A stretch of 64,000 nt of DNA from Amorphophallus konjac (Eukaryota > Streptophyta > Magnoliopsida > Alismatales > Araceae), in NCBI GenBank assembly GCA_022559845.1, contig CM040117.1, positions 79,434,559-79,498,558 on the forward strand, written 5' to 3'. Shown here in pieces: positions 36,240-47,469 of the stretch (its first letter is position 1; the number at the start of each line of letters is the position of its first letter). The notes under the pieces were generated by a model. It made no database searches and had not been told where the DNA came from. It worked only from the letters and a program-made list of their open reading frames with translations. Position numbers and translations under genes: made by a program.

Positions 36240-37685
36240 GGTGTCCGCTTTGCAAGGGAGTGAGACGAAATGAAGTGAAAGTGCAACAAGCGAAATGAAG
36301 TGGAATGAACTGATAAGTAGATGCCAAGGTGTGATGTGACACGCCTCTGACACTAAGCGTTAGAAATCTTTCCAAGATTCTGAGTGAAACAACTCCGGGT
36401 GATTCCAAGAAAGCATCGATTGGCTGGATGAAGGAGACTAAACTAAATAAATAAAATGTGCGCGAGGGCACGAGAGGGAGGCACCTTTGGAGAGCGGTTA
36501 CCAGCCAATGTGGACGTGCTACAACCAAGATGGATTTGCAGAAAATTAAAGTGAATGGAGATGAAGACCCAACAAAGGGACACTTTCAAGGAACTAGCCT
36601 GAGCGGTTTCAGAGAGAATAAAGTACTTGATTTGGAGTGGAATATCTCATGTCAACTCAATCAAGAGCGAGTGACCTTCACTATTGCCATAATATGAAGA
36701 TTTTCATCATTAAGCTCAAAGTCCTACATGATGCATGCTGGGCTAAAAGAAAAACTAAAACAAACTAAAAATAGAAAATAATCAAGGATAATATTGCCAA
36801 GCCATCTAGATTTGGTCAAGAATCCAGATCTCTGAGCTGACACTAAGCCGAAGCCCGTTTGTCCGCGCATCAACCCAGAAAGTGGAACCATCGTCCCAGA
36901 CCTTGAATGACTCAACGGCCTATCCGTGTGATCAAGATTCTCCTGGAATTATCACTGTTTTTGATGAAGGGGAACTCAAATTCCAGGTTCGTCAGAACCA
37001 CAAGGTCCTTGATATACTATAATAGCGTAGAGTACCATATAGTAACAATGCTTACAGGAAAGAATACAAGAACGGAATGATGTTACTCCCATGCATCTCG
37101 AATCCTGCACTCTTCTGCACTTGAAAATTCATTAGTCCTCATGATAGAAAATATCCTCAGTTTAAACATGACATGACCATAAGTGCATAATCACAAATAA
37201 ATTCCACTTAAAAGACAGCACTTAAGTTCATAAAAATAGCATAGAGGAGCTGAATATGCGAGCCATAAATTGACGACCGATAGCAGTGGCGTAAGAAGGA
37301 TAAAAGATGACTAGCATCAAGGCGTCGATTGCTTTTGAGATTTCAACAAAAGGGACGACCCTCATCAAGGCGTGAAATAAAACATGACCTGGAGCAAGTC
37401 GTTAATTCAATAAATGACGCCCTGAATACCGTCGTTAATTAACCATAAATTCGAAACACACGCTTCTGACTCTGAATCAGAAAGCTTAAACCCAGTTATG
37501 CTCGTACTTTGATTTTGCAGCCTCGAACGGGCATAAGATCCTTCAAACTTCTATAAGAGGAGGGATTTCTCTCAACAAATCAATCGAATCCTCTATTCTG
37601 TTTCTTCTTCTTCCTTCACAGGTGCTGCAAGATATTGTTAGACTTCTTTCTGCAGACGGCCACTTCCTTAGTGAAGATACATAAG
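36240..37685. other. Conserved non-coding block between PPT and PMD-A (E1)
   Basis: No gene recognised. The block is nevertheless clearly alignable with E2 (48369-49521), especially around 36840-37030: CCCGTTTGTCCGCGCA, GGAACCATCGTCCC, ACGGCCTATCCGTG and AAGGGGAACTCAAAT. Inverted motifs lie at 37318-37440. A TATA-like TATAAGAG is at 37552, 134 bp before the PMD-A ATG, so the right end is probably the promoter of that gene. Confidence 0.6.
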
Positions 37686-39094
37686 ATGCAGAGAGCTATC
37701 AAAAAACCGAAGACCTCCACTCCTAGGCTCTCAGAAATTAATGGGCACCTTAGCAGCCGAGTTGTTCTGAATCAGGTATGTTAAGGCTTGAGTTGTTCGT
37801 TTTTCTGTTTCTTCTCTTCTACCTTCCACTGCTCATCTCTTTTATCCTCTGTACTTTCTTTTCTTTTCTTTTCTCAGGATTATCCAAACATTCCAGGGGC
37901 TAGGAGATTCACCAAAAATAAATGGCTTCCGCTCTTGCTCTCCAAATTCAGTTCAGACATGAGGGATTTCCTATCCAGATGGCATCTCCTAGGTTTAGTT
38001 ACCCATGCTAAACATTATGACCAAATTCACCTAGACTGGGCAGCTATAGGAGCTCTTGTTGAGATATGGCATCCTTCTACTCACACCTTCCTCTTCTCTA
38101 CTTTGAAGCCACAGTTCTATTAGAAGAGTTAGAGATGATTTTGGGCTTAAAGAAGATGAAACAAGGGGATGAGGAGAAGATGGCCGTCATGCCAAGGCAA
38201 ATCTCTTCTCATGAATTGCTAATAAGCTTGATTCCTAGCCCCAACTTAGTGAGCCAGATCAAAGCCACCAAAGGGATTAACCTTTTAAAGCTTGCCTCAT
38301 GGGTCTACAAAAGGTCCGACCAAGCCAAAGAGGATGATGAAATAGAACGGGTAGCAAAAGCCTTTGTTGTGTGCTTGGCGGGAGCAATCTTGTTCCCCTC
38401 CACGGAAGATTTCTTAGAAGAGTCCCAATTGAGTGCTATAGCTAGCCTTTGGGAAGGAGAGAGAGTGGGACCGGCGATATTAGCCTTTCTATATAGTGGG
38501 CTTACTTCGGCATCAATGGGGAGACCGATTTATAGATGCATGCTTGCACTTTCTAGTTAGGTAGATCTCCACTTCAAGTTCGATCCATGTGAGGAGGCCC
38601 AACAACCATCAAGTATATTCTCAAAAATCCCTCTTTCTTACATGACCGGCTCATTGGGGTTGAGCAATAGAGTGGTGAACCGGATTCCTCAAATCAAGAA
38701 CAGGGTGGAATGGAGGGAGCATCTCAAAGTAATGCCTAAGAACCTCTTCACATGCGCCCCGGGATCACTCAAATTTCAACAACTCCGCGTACGATTCTCT
38801 CCCGGGACAGATCTTTGTCTAATAGGCGCCAAGGAATTCGTGTTATACAACTCTCATAGGTGCCTTCCTCAACTCGGGCTTCCACGGTGACTATTCGAGG
38901 ATTTGTCTCATCTCCCTCCTATCAAGACAAGGGACATCGGCTGCAATGAAGATGGAGAAGAAAGCACAACAATCCAAGCATTGTGGAAAATCTGCAAAAC
39001 TCATCAGCCCGTGGATAACTTAGAAGAAGACAGGGATCAGTGGAAATCATATGTAATAGCTTTAAGAAGTTTAGGGCCCAAAATGGCTCATTAG
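37686..39094 (+). pseudogene. E1 PMD-A: plant mobile domain protein, two exons, decayed
   Basis: Exon 1 is 37686-37775 (30 codons, MQRAIKKPKTSTPRL) and exon 2 is 37878-39094, with GT..AG and a pyrimidine-rich end between them, phase 0. The protein matches the plant mobile domain (PMD) family: WHLLGLVTHAKHYDQI, LDWAAIGALVEIWHPSTHTF, then LEELEMILGLKK, LAGAILFP and LVSGLT-like FLYSGLTSASMG. Compared with the intact E2 copy there is a one-base deletion near 38098 and stops at 38558-38560 (a Trp codon, TGG to TAG) and 38888-38890. AATAAA at 39118-39123 follows the stop. It sits antisense to pol. PMD proteins in plants include MAIN and MAIL1, which act in transposon silencing and genome stability; a role for this TE copy is unknown. 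Confidence 0.8.
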
Positions 39095-39204
39095 ATGCAT
39101 TGTAATCTTTTCATCAATAATAAACAATGATAACATTCTGATCGAGCCATATTATGTCGTTTCTGATGAATTCTTTCAAAAATCTGTGTTTCTGTTCTGA
39201 ATAA

Positions 39205-39630
39205 CGACTCAGAGAATGACGTTAATTCCACAAATAACGTCTCAGAACCTGTCGTCTCTCATTGATCTTTTTTCTGAAAATTAAAACATGAATTCTCATA
39301 ATTGACGACTTCAGCAATGGCGTTAATAGAATCACGCTTTAGGACAAGGCGTTATTTTGATTCAAATTCTAAAAAGTATTCGTTAAATATCCGAGAATAA
39401 TGCCTTTAGATAAGCCACTTCTCATGTAAATAACACCTGCATCAAAGTCGTTAATCAAAAATAGCAATGATTATTCCAATCATGTCAATCAATTCCCATT
39501 GAATGCAACTGACGATGGTTGTCATTCCCCATGCGAAAAGAAATCACGCCTCAAAGCTCGTCGCCAAATCTGGAAGTAACGCCCTTTGGCCTAGTCGTCC
39601 CTTTAACAAGACACGCCCTCCTCTCAGGCG
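39205..39630. repeat. Inverted-motif array between PMD-A and PMD-B (E1)
   Basis: About ten motifs, for example GACGACTTCAGCAATGGCGT near 39304 and ACGCCCTCCTCTCAGGCGT near 39613, the latter followed by TAATT. The rest of this intergenic stretch is AT-rich and shows no gene. Confidence 0.75.
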
Positions 39631-39779
39631 TTAATTCTTTTCGAATACTAAAACACTTTCCCCCCTTTTTTCTTCTTCTTCCTTCATCCATTTCTCCCTC
39701 TTTCCCTCTTCTGCAACCCTAACCGAACTCCATCTCCCACTCTCTATCTCCATCTCCCTCATTCTCTCATCCCCTAGCC

Positions 39780-42700
39780 ATGGCCGGCGGTGGACACAAG
39801 AGGTAGAGGGTTTCTGCTCCCGATGTTGTGGACTTGGGCGAGGACGAACCCGCCATGGAGGAAGCTCCTCCCATGGCGGCCGAGGAGGCTCCGGCGGCGG
39901 AGCACGGCGACGAGGGAGAACCCGGCGAGGAAGAACGAGAAGACGAAGGTGATGAAGAAGATGATGGAGAAGACGAAGAAGGAGAAGACGAAGAAGAAGG
40001 AGAAGACGAAGAAGAGGAAGGGGATGATGAAGAAGAAGATGAAGAAGGAGAAAGAGAAGGACAACCGGCGGCAGTCCTCCCTCGCCGCGGCCAACTCCGA
40101 CAGCCACGGCAACCCCGGCAACCCCTTCGGGGAGAGCTGGCTGGACCTAGACGACAAAAGGTAGGCCCCCCCAAACCCTGATTTCCATTTTTTTATTTAA
40201 TTTTATTTCCATTTTCCATAGCTCTCGGTGGGGAAAAACAAGTGACTTAGAAAAGAGACGCCCCTAGGGGTGTCGTAAATTAAAGAAAAGACGCCGAGAC
40301 CTAGGGTCGTCAATTCATTTTTTCTATTTTGAAAAATAATTAATCACATGAGAACACGCCCTGTAGCATGTCGTTAATTTGAATTATCATGTTTAAAATC
40401 ATGCTGGTAATTTCCATACTTTTTATTTTTTTCAATAATTTATTTTTCAATATGTCTGCCCTGATTATCTCGCATGCTGTTTCATTCATTTTTTAAAACC
40501 CTGGGAAAACAGTGCCCCCTATCGGGGCGTTAATTCATTAGGTGACGACACATGGGTGGTCGTTAATTCAAACAGTCCTAGAACAGGTTCCAAACCAACG
40601 CCTCCCAAAGGGGCGTCTTTTAGATAACCAACGACCCAGGCTGGGTCGTTAATTCAATAAACATAGAGAACCATTTAGAAATAACGCCACCCTTAGGGGC
40701 GTTAATCAAGCAAGCCACGACCCAAGGTTGGTCGTTAATTAAATCAAACAGCAAACATCTCAGCAAATACAGTTTAAATGAATTTTCACATGAAATTTAA
40801 ACAATTAAGCAAAAATTCTTTCTTTATGTATGCAGGGATTGATGAGGACACGCATTTCCTAGGTCCAGGTCTGGGCAGCATATTATGGTCTCCCCGAGTT
40901 TCAGAGAGCTAGGGTAGATGCTATGGGATTCGGGACTTTCCTCAGCATTGAGCCAGTTAGGCCAGACCTAGCACTGATCCTGGTTTTGAGAGAGAGATGG
41001 GATAGGACTAGCCGGGCATTCTTGATGCCGTGGGGTCATATGATCCCCACCCTAGAGGATGTGGCTAGGATTACCGGGCTGAGGGTAGATGGGGAGGCTA
41101 TGAGCGGGTTCACCTACCCTGACTACACTGAGCTTACCCAGAGACTGCTAGGGTTAGAGATGGTTTATGAGACACCTAGCGAGTGCAGGACCGTCTTCCG
41201 TACCGACCTCACCACAGCTATGGGATTGGGTGATGCGAGGCAGAGACCCAAGGAGTCCTTAGAGCAGTTTTTCCAGAGATTGATGGATGGGGCTAGGGTA
41301 GCCTATTGCCAGGACCCAGCTGACAGAGAGAGGGCAGACAGAGATCTGAGAAGGTTCTTATTTCTGATGCTCGGGAGGTTATTACTTGGCACGAAAGGTG
41401 ATGTCATCAACTGCCGATTCCTAGGGATACTCGAGGACTTGGGGGGAGTCGACAGATATGCCTGGGGAGCAGTGCTGCTGGCGCACTTGATAGCCGACCT
41501 CTCCACGGGGACAAGTCGAGAGACGACTGTCAGTGGCTTCTCACCTTTTCTTCAGGTATGCATTTTTCTCTTTTATGTGTTTTTTCTTTTATTTAGAATA
41601 CATATGCGTATGAATGCTTTGCTAATATGATGCATGGATGCAGATTTGGAGCCACTTGTACATGCCCATGGGGCGCGTCGACCCACGGCCTGGAGGTGAG
41701 GGATCTTTCCCTCTAGCGCGGCGCTGGATGCCGGTAGTGTTTGGAGCCCCACTTGCCTATGAGTTGTGGGTGTTATGTAGGGAGTTCAGAGACTTCCCTT
41801 CCTCATTGGTATGCATGATCAATGTTATGCATTTCTTTTTATGTTTATGTTATATGATGGATATGATGGATGTATGCATGCTTGTGAATGTAGGTGCGGT
41901 GGAGACCCTACGAGGGGATGACCGACGAGGGCCAGCCATGGGTCATAGCGGGCCGACCTCACTTTGAGCATGTGCTTTGGGTTCATTGCCTTAGCGAGAT
42001 TGAGCCGTTACGGCTTAGACTGGTGATGAGGACTCTCGGCCTTCATCAGGAGTGGATAGAGGTTGGAGAGCCGCGAGGGATTGGGAAGAAGATGCGTGGT
42101 CGTACCAAGGAGATCGACTGGGGAGTGCGGTTCGCGGACCAGTACGCCGACTGGCAGCGAGGCGGGACCCGAGTCACCTCTCAGGTAGCGGACAGCTCCG
42201 AGTACCTCCGGCGCTACTGGGAGGTTTACGCCGGCCGACCCCAGATGAAGGTCTTAGGGGTATGTATAAATGCACTTATTTCTAAATTGAATGCAAATGC
42301 TTATGTATCTATCATGTGACTAATATGTAATAGATGCAGGATGCGCGGGATATAGCAGCGATGGATGCGCAGGCCCACCTACACAGCCTGGAGGCACAGC
42401 TGGCCACCACGCGGGCAGACCTTGAGACCCTGGTGAGTGTTTAAATTATTCCTATATGCAAATGAATTTTTGTTCTTGAATTATTGATGATTAGCCACTG
42501 ACAATCTCAATAAATGTAGCGTGCCCAGCAAGGAGCAACTGGGAGAGAGACGGGAGAGGCCTCTAGCTCGAGAGGGCCTAGTGCAGAGGCGACTGCACTA
42601 GCGGAGCAGCTAGCAGGGGCAGTGACACGGGCCGAGGCAGCAGAGCGCGACCTCGCCTCACGGGTAAGTTTCAAAACTCAGACCTCATTCAATAATCTAT

Positions 42701-43461
42701 TATTATGTGCTGATGAAAAAGTGTTTTGCAGATGGAGGAGATCCGAGCCGCTTTTACTTGCATCGAGGAGGGCCAGTAGGCGATGGCCACCCGGGTGAGT
42801 TTTACTTTTAACCATGCATTACTTATTTCATGAATTATTGAATTATTGCAGTAGATGTGGAACTGATGACTTGTTTACCTGTTTGCAGACTACACAGTTA
42901 CAGGCGGCTCATACTCGGGCTGCCCTAGCCGGGGCGGAGTTGGAGATCCGTGAGCAGCGGGTCGCGGAGCTTGAGAGGGCTTTGAGGCGGCGGGAGGAGC
43001 TGCCTCAGGACGTAGCGGAGCTACAGGTCGCTCTTGAGCTAGAGCGGAGAGAGCGTGCGCGAGAGCGCGAGGAGCGTGCTCGGGAGCGTGAGGAGCACCA
43101 GGCGGAGCGTGTCCGGGACCGTGAGCAGTACCAGGCGGAGCATGCCCATGACCGTGAGGAGCGGTCAGCTTGCGATCGAGAGCTTACAGCCTTGAGGGCC
43201 CAGCTAGCCGTTGCACAGGAGACGCTACGAGCGACCAAGGAGCGTCTTCAGCAAGGTCGGGAGCGGGCGCGAGCTGCAGGGTACAGCTTCACCAGCTCCA
43301 CCTTCGTGGCGGGCTCCTCTCTTCGAGAGAGAAGCGAGGCAGGGGACCAGGTTCGAGTTCTAGCTTCTTCACGGGGGCCCATGCCCCCTCCACCAGCGCC
43401 TCCTCGGGACGGCGAGGACGAGGTAGAGAGTAGGAGAGAGGAGGGTGGAGGCGAGAGCTGA
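39780..43461 (+). pseudogene. E1 PMD-B: PMD-like plus coiled-coil protein, eight exons, decayed
   Basis: Exons: 39780-40160, 40836-41555, 41644-41808, 41894-42259, 42340-42432, 42520-42663, 42732-42794, 42889-43461. All have GT..AG introns and every exon length is a multiple of three, so all introns are phase 0. Exon 1 encodes a very acidic stretch (runs of E, D and G). Exon 2 has the PMD-like core: RVDAMGFGTFL, LRERWDRTSRAFLMPWG, LEDVARITGLRVDGEA, then LMLGRLLLGTKGD. Exons 3-4 continue it (LRLRLVMRTLGLHQEW). Exons 5-8 form a long Arg/Glu-rich coiled coil ending in a Ser/Pro tail. Nonsense codons: 39804-39806, 40860-40862 and 42777-42779, all TAG. The first intron (40161-40835) is filled with inverted motifs. 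The splice model is mine, supported by the parallel structure of two E2 genes. Confidence 0.75.
40255..40745. repeat. Inverted-motif array in PMD-B intron 1 (E1)
   Basis: Nine or so of the best-preserved motifs. ACGACCCAGGCTGGGTCGT at 40631-40649 has 9-bp perfect arms and is followed by TAATT. ACGCCACCCTTAGGGGCGT is at 40684-40702. Types with ACGCC and with ACGACC halves alternate along the intron. Confidence 0.85.
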
Positions 43462-43668
43462 GAGAGACTTACTTGTACTCCTCCACCCTCACACCTGTAC
43501 TCAGATATTTATGATGTATATATATATGAGATTGAAATTTTTGTTACCTGAGCACTTTTGTAGTTGTGTACTTTGCTCCTTTTCCACGTTCTTTGCTTTT
43601 GCTTCACTTTTCCCTGTGCCTGCAGCCGTAGTTCACACTTAAGCAAATAGGTTAATTCATCTATTCGA

Positions 43669-43736
43669 CTTGGCCCCTTGCTTAATAAGCAAGGGATGTC
43701 TTTACTTTGACCTTGATAACAGGTCAAGGGGCCAAG
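43669..43736. terminator. Inverted repeat between convergent PMD-B and pol (E1)
   Basis: Perfect 12-bp arms CTTGGCCCCTTG (43669-43680) and CAAGGGGCCAAG (43725-43736) about 44 bp apart, just past the end of PMD-B and facing the end of pol. The same arms at the same place occur in E2 (59311-59377). A role in ending or processing the converging transcripts is a guess from position. Confidence 0.55.
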
Positions 43737-44874
43737 CCTTTAATCAAATAAGGCAAATGAAATAACCAATAAAGGGAGATGCAACACGCAAGCAGTCATA
43801 TGCAAACCATAATAAAAGATGCCCATACAAGATGCAAGTACACATCATGAACGATAAACCACCACCACTTTTTATTTTCTTCTTTTCTATTTTTCTTCTT
43901 TTCATTCATTTTTTTCTCTTATTTTCTCAAAAAGACGCCTTAGACTAGGTCATCTTTCAAATAAAAGACGCCCTCAGTGACGGTCATTAATTTTGAAAAA
44001 GAATTTGGTTTTCGTGGAAATGACAACCTACCTAGGGGCGTTCTTTGAGAAAAGACGACTTTCACACATGCGTTAATTCCATAAAAGGCGCCTTACTCAG
44101 AGGCGTTAATGTTCGTGTCTTCAGAATTGGGTTGACAAAGCTACTAAGGCACTAGGTCCTACGTGGTCATCATTGAGTATTCATTGATCTTTCTTGAATA
44201 ATCAAAAGGGGGTCGACATGCTAATGGTTAAACTTATACGCAAGATCTCGTACGGTGCAATCTCCTAGGTCAATCTCGACCATTCTGCTGGTTTATGACT
44301 TACCACAAAGAAAGAGATGGAAGAGGATATAAGGAAGCCCATAAGGGATTCTGAGAAGCTCGAGGTAAAACTACCTCCCCTACCCTATGCCTGTTGGGGT
44401 TCAGTCTTCGGCATAGGGAAATTTTGTTGCCTTTTGCCTCTTTTATATTGCATTCATATGCCCAAGGTTTTCCTTGCGGGGACTTTGCCCTCTTGACATG
44501 CTTAAATTTTCACGATTTGACTTTCTCTTTGAAACAGATTTGTACTGATGAAAAACCTAATTGTACTTGGACTTTTGCGGTATTTTTGTTCCCTTTTGGG
44601 CCCTGACTTCCACTTACTAAGGCGGCGGGTAGGCTTGGCGGGTCTACTCTGAGAACTCCCTTCCTCCCTTATGGGCCGAAGAGGAAAAGAATGGGTATTG
44701 TCTTCACCTTTAGTCAGGTTTTGGCTTCCCATCAGATTTTGCACTGCTTGAGTTCGAGGTTTAAGTGTGTAGTGTGTGCGGCAGTCGACCCCATTTTAAG
44801 TTAACAAGACTGCTAAATGAATACTGAATTTTGACCTTTCAGACTTTGCGTCCTCGTACGCCATGGCAACCATT
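43737..44874. other. Spacer between PMD-B and pol (E1)
   Basis: Non-coding. About five inverted motifs lie at 43930-44110 (for example GACGACTTTCACACATGCGT near 44055, followed by TAATT). The rest has no recognisable gene; the small frames are not shared with E2. Confidence 0.6.
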
Positions 44875-44989
44875 TTGGAAATTGGAAGATTTTTTTTTGG
44901 ATTTTGGAGAATTTCTATTTTTTTTGGATTTTAAAAAATTTCTATTTTTTTTTGGATTTTGGAAAATTTCAACTTTTTGGATTTTTGGA
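44875..44989. repeat. Short AT-rich tandem repeat at the pol end (E1)
   Basis: Three to four imperfect units of about 32 bp, each with T8-9 GGATTTTGGA and AATTTCTA, ending at the pol stop codon. They are absent from the same place in E2, where the spacer is only generally T-rich. Confidence 0.8.
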
Positions 44990-46263
44990 TTAGGGGTAGT
45001 ATTTCTTAAGGTACAGACCATTCCAAGGATGAGCTAGCTCCTCTCCTTCAGCATTAATCAATTTATAAGCATTGCCAGGATAAACAACTTTTATAACAAA
45101 GGGTCCTTCCTAGTTTGGTTGGAGTTTTAAACGGGGTCCACCAGGTTTTACGAAGATTCTCTTGACTACCATCTCACCGATTTTGAATTTTCTCTCAATT
45201 ACTTTCTTTTGATAAAAACGTGAAAGCCTATTTTGATAAACGCGTGCATGCTCAGCAGCGACCAGACGCTTCTCATCTAGTAGTTCCAACTGGGCAAGGA
45301 GTGAATCACGACGCTCATCAATAGAGAATTCCTTGTCCAATTGTACTCGCAGAGAGGGAATGAGAATCTCATAAGGAACTACCGCCTCCATTCCATAAGT
45401 AAGGGCGAAAGGGGTTTGCCTAGTGGGGGTACGAATGGAAGTTCGATAGGCCTAGAGAGCTTCAACTAGCTTGTCTGGCCAATCCGAAAATTTATTAGCC
45501 TCACACGTTTTCTTAACAATTTTGATCAATGTCTTATTAGTTGCCTCTGCTTGACCATTACCCTGCGGATAATAGGGAGAAGAATGATGCAATGCAATGT
45601 TATACCTGTTGCAGATATCCTTGAGCTCTTGAGAGATGAATTGAGGCCCATTGTCGGTGATGATGGTACTCGGGATGCCGAACCTTGCGATGATGTTCTT
45701 CATTATGAACTTGCAGACGGTTGATGCTTTGATCTCCACGTATGCTTCCGCTTCCGCCCACTTGGTGAAGTACTCCGTTGCCGTAAGGATGAATGACTTT
45801 TGTTTTGTAAGGAGGTTCGAATCACCAAGGGGTCCAATGATATCGAAAGCCCATATGGAGAAAGGCCATGGGGAGGACATAGGATGGAGTGAAGAAGCAG
45901 GAGAATGAATCTTGTCGGCGTGCAGTTGGCACTTGACACACCTTCGAACATAGATGGAGCAATCCTCTTCTAGAGTTGGCCAATAGAAGCCTAGCCTAAG
46001 GATCTTCTTAGCTAGCATCTGGCTATTCACATGACCACCACACACCCCGGAATGCACCTCTTCCACGACCTTCCAGGATTCATCATCGTCGAGGCATCTT
46101 AATAAAACACCCGTGAGCCCTCTTCTATGGAGCACACCTCCAACCAAGACATAACGTTGAGCCACTTTTCTAATTGCTTTCTTCTCTTCTGTAATGGCTT
46201 CTTCGGGATAGGACTGATCATTTCAATATCTGGCAATCTCATAATACCAAGGTTTCTCCTCAT
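44990..46263 (-). pseudogene. E1 pol, integrase part, cut by E2
   Basis: One frame from the E2 junction (46263) to the TAA at 44990-44992. Contents: integrase zinc-binding region (HSGVCGGHVNSQ..CVKCQLHADKIH), core with FDIIGPLGD, TDNGPQF and GNGQAEATNKT, and a C-terminal part (VGEMVVKR-like GEMVVKRIFVKPGGP) ending YLKKYYP. Two stops, TAG at 45452-45454 and 45110-45112, both replace a Trp that E2 or the family keeps (TGG to TAG). No frameshift, so it is better kept than the E2 pol. Sequence upstream of the zinc region is missing because E2 is inserted there. Confidence 0.85.
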
Positions 46264-46436
46264 TGTGAGCGACGTCACGCGGTTCGGGGAAGAGCGGAGA
46301 AGACGCGGAGCGCGCGGGCTCCTCTTTTTTTTGTTTGTTTGCTACAACACAGAAATAAGAGAAGAGAGAGAAGGGGCCACCATGGGAGATTGCTCCGGCG
46401 GGGCGAGCGGGACAAGTGTGATATAGCAAAATATGG

Positions 46437-46830
46437 GGGTTAAACGGCCATAGCGGGAAGTGACTCGCCGCAGCCTCGGGGGGACGGGAATGGTGCAAAA
46501 ATTAAATAACAAGAATTGAAACGGCCATTGGGGAAGTGACTCGCCGCGGCCTCAAGAATATGAGCAGATAATAAGATGACATAATATAAAGAGAATACAA
46601 AGAGCGGGAATTTAAACGGCCATTGGGGAAGTGACTCGCCGCGGCCTCGAGAACACGAATAGATAAGAATATAACATATAAGAACGGGAATTTAAACGGC
46701 CATTGGGGAAGTGACTCGCCGTGACCTCGAGAATATGAGCAGAATATAACAGAGTATAAAGAGAATATAAGAACGAAAATTTAAACGGCCATTGGGGAAG
46801 TGACTCGCCGCGGCCTCGAAAACAAGATGT
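46437..46830 (-). repeat. Minisatellite in E2 U5
   Basis: Five units of about 80-94 bp. Each has a near-constant half (AAACGGCCATTGGGGAAGTG, then ACTCGCCGCGGCCTCGAGAA) and a variable AT-rich half with ATATAA words. Units start near 46441, 46519, 46613, 46694 and 46783. The first is the most diverged. Confidence 0.9.
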
Positions 46831-47447
46831 GATCACCAGGGGCCGAAAGACCCCAAAATAAGAAAGTGATCGCGCCTACCTCAAGAGCGGGAGATGGCGG
46901 GTTGCTTCTTCCTCTCCCTCCGGCCGGCCGACGGAGAGGGCTTCCCTCGGCTACCCTTGCAAAACAACGACAAACAAATGACAAGTGGATTAGAAAGATG
47001 GAAGTGTAGTATTCAAATCCTTGCGATAAAAATAACGAAATGATGGCAAGACACACACCTGGTTGGTGTTATCTTTTAAACCCCTCTCGGACTCGAGTAG
47101 GAGGAAAATGAGATCATGGATGTAAGAAGTGTATAAGAAAAGGCGCCCTTATGAAGGGGGATAGGGGATGCAAGATGATGAATACAAAAGAACTACGAAG
47201 AAAAGGAAAGAATTGGCTTATTGGATGTGCCGATGGTGAAATCCGGCGGAGCTCCGGCAGCGTGGGGACGACGTGGAAGCGCGGTGGATGAAGATGACCT
47301 TCCTCTCGCGAGCGTGAGCACCCGAGAAGCCGGCAGAACCTCCACCTACAAAAGAACCCACGGGTTAAAAAATGACTCTGTAGCCTCTGGGCTCCGGCAG
47401 CCTATCGGATCACTTCCAAGCTCTTTCAGAACTGAGGGGGTGGGCCT

Positions 47448-47457
47448 CTATTTATAG
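47448..47457 (-). promoter_or_regulatory. TATA box of the E2 LTR
   Basis: CTATAAATAG on the minus strand, aligned with E1. Confidence 0.75.
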
Positions 47458-47469
47458 AGCTCTGGAGGG

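Larger units (their letters stand above)
34821..46263 (-). mobile_element. E1: Tat-type Ty3/Gypsy element with antisense PMD genes, 3' half
   Basis: Minus-strand element. Left to right on the plus strand: 3' LTR (34821-36226), PPT, non-coding block, plus-strand PMD-A and PMD-B genes, a convergent-gene hairpin and spacer, then the 3' end of pol (44990-46263), cut by E2. It is inserted in the C-run of S2. The 5' part (rest of pol, gag, 5' LTR) should lie to the right of E2, outside the window. Antisense extra genes between pol and the 3' LTR are a known arrangement in Tat-lineage elements. Confidence 0.8.

Noticed and set aside
39631..40174. Minus-strand frames rich in S, L and F opposite E1 PMD-B exon 1
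   Set aside because: They are shadows of the acidic GAA/GAG-rich exon on the plus strand.
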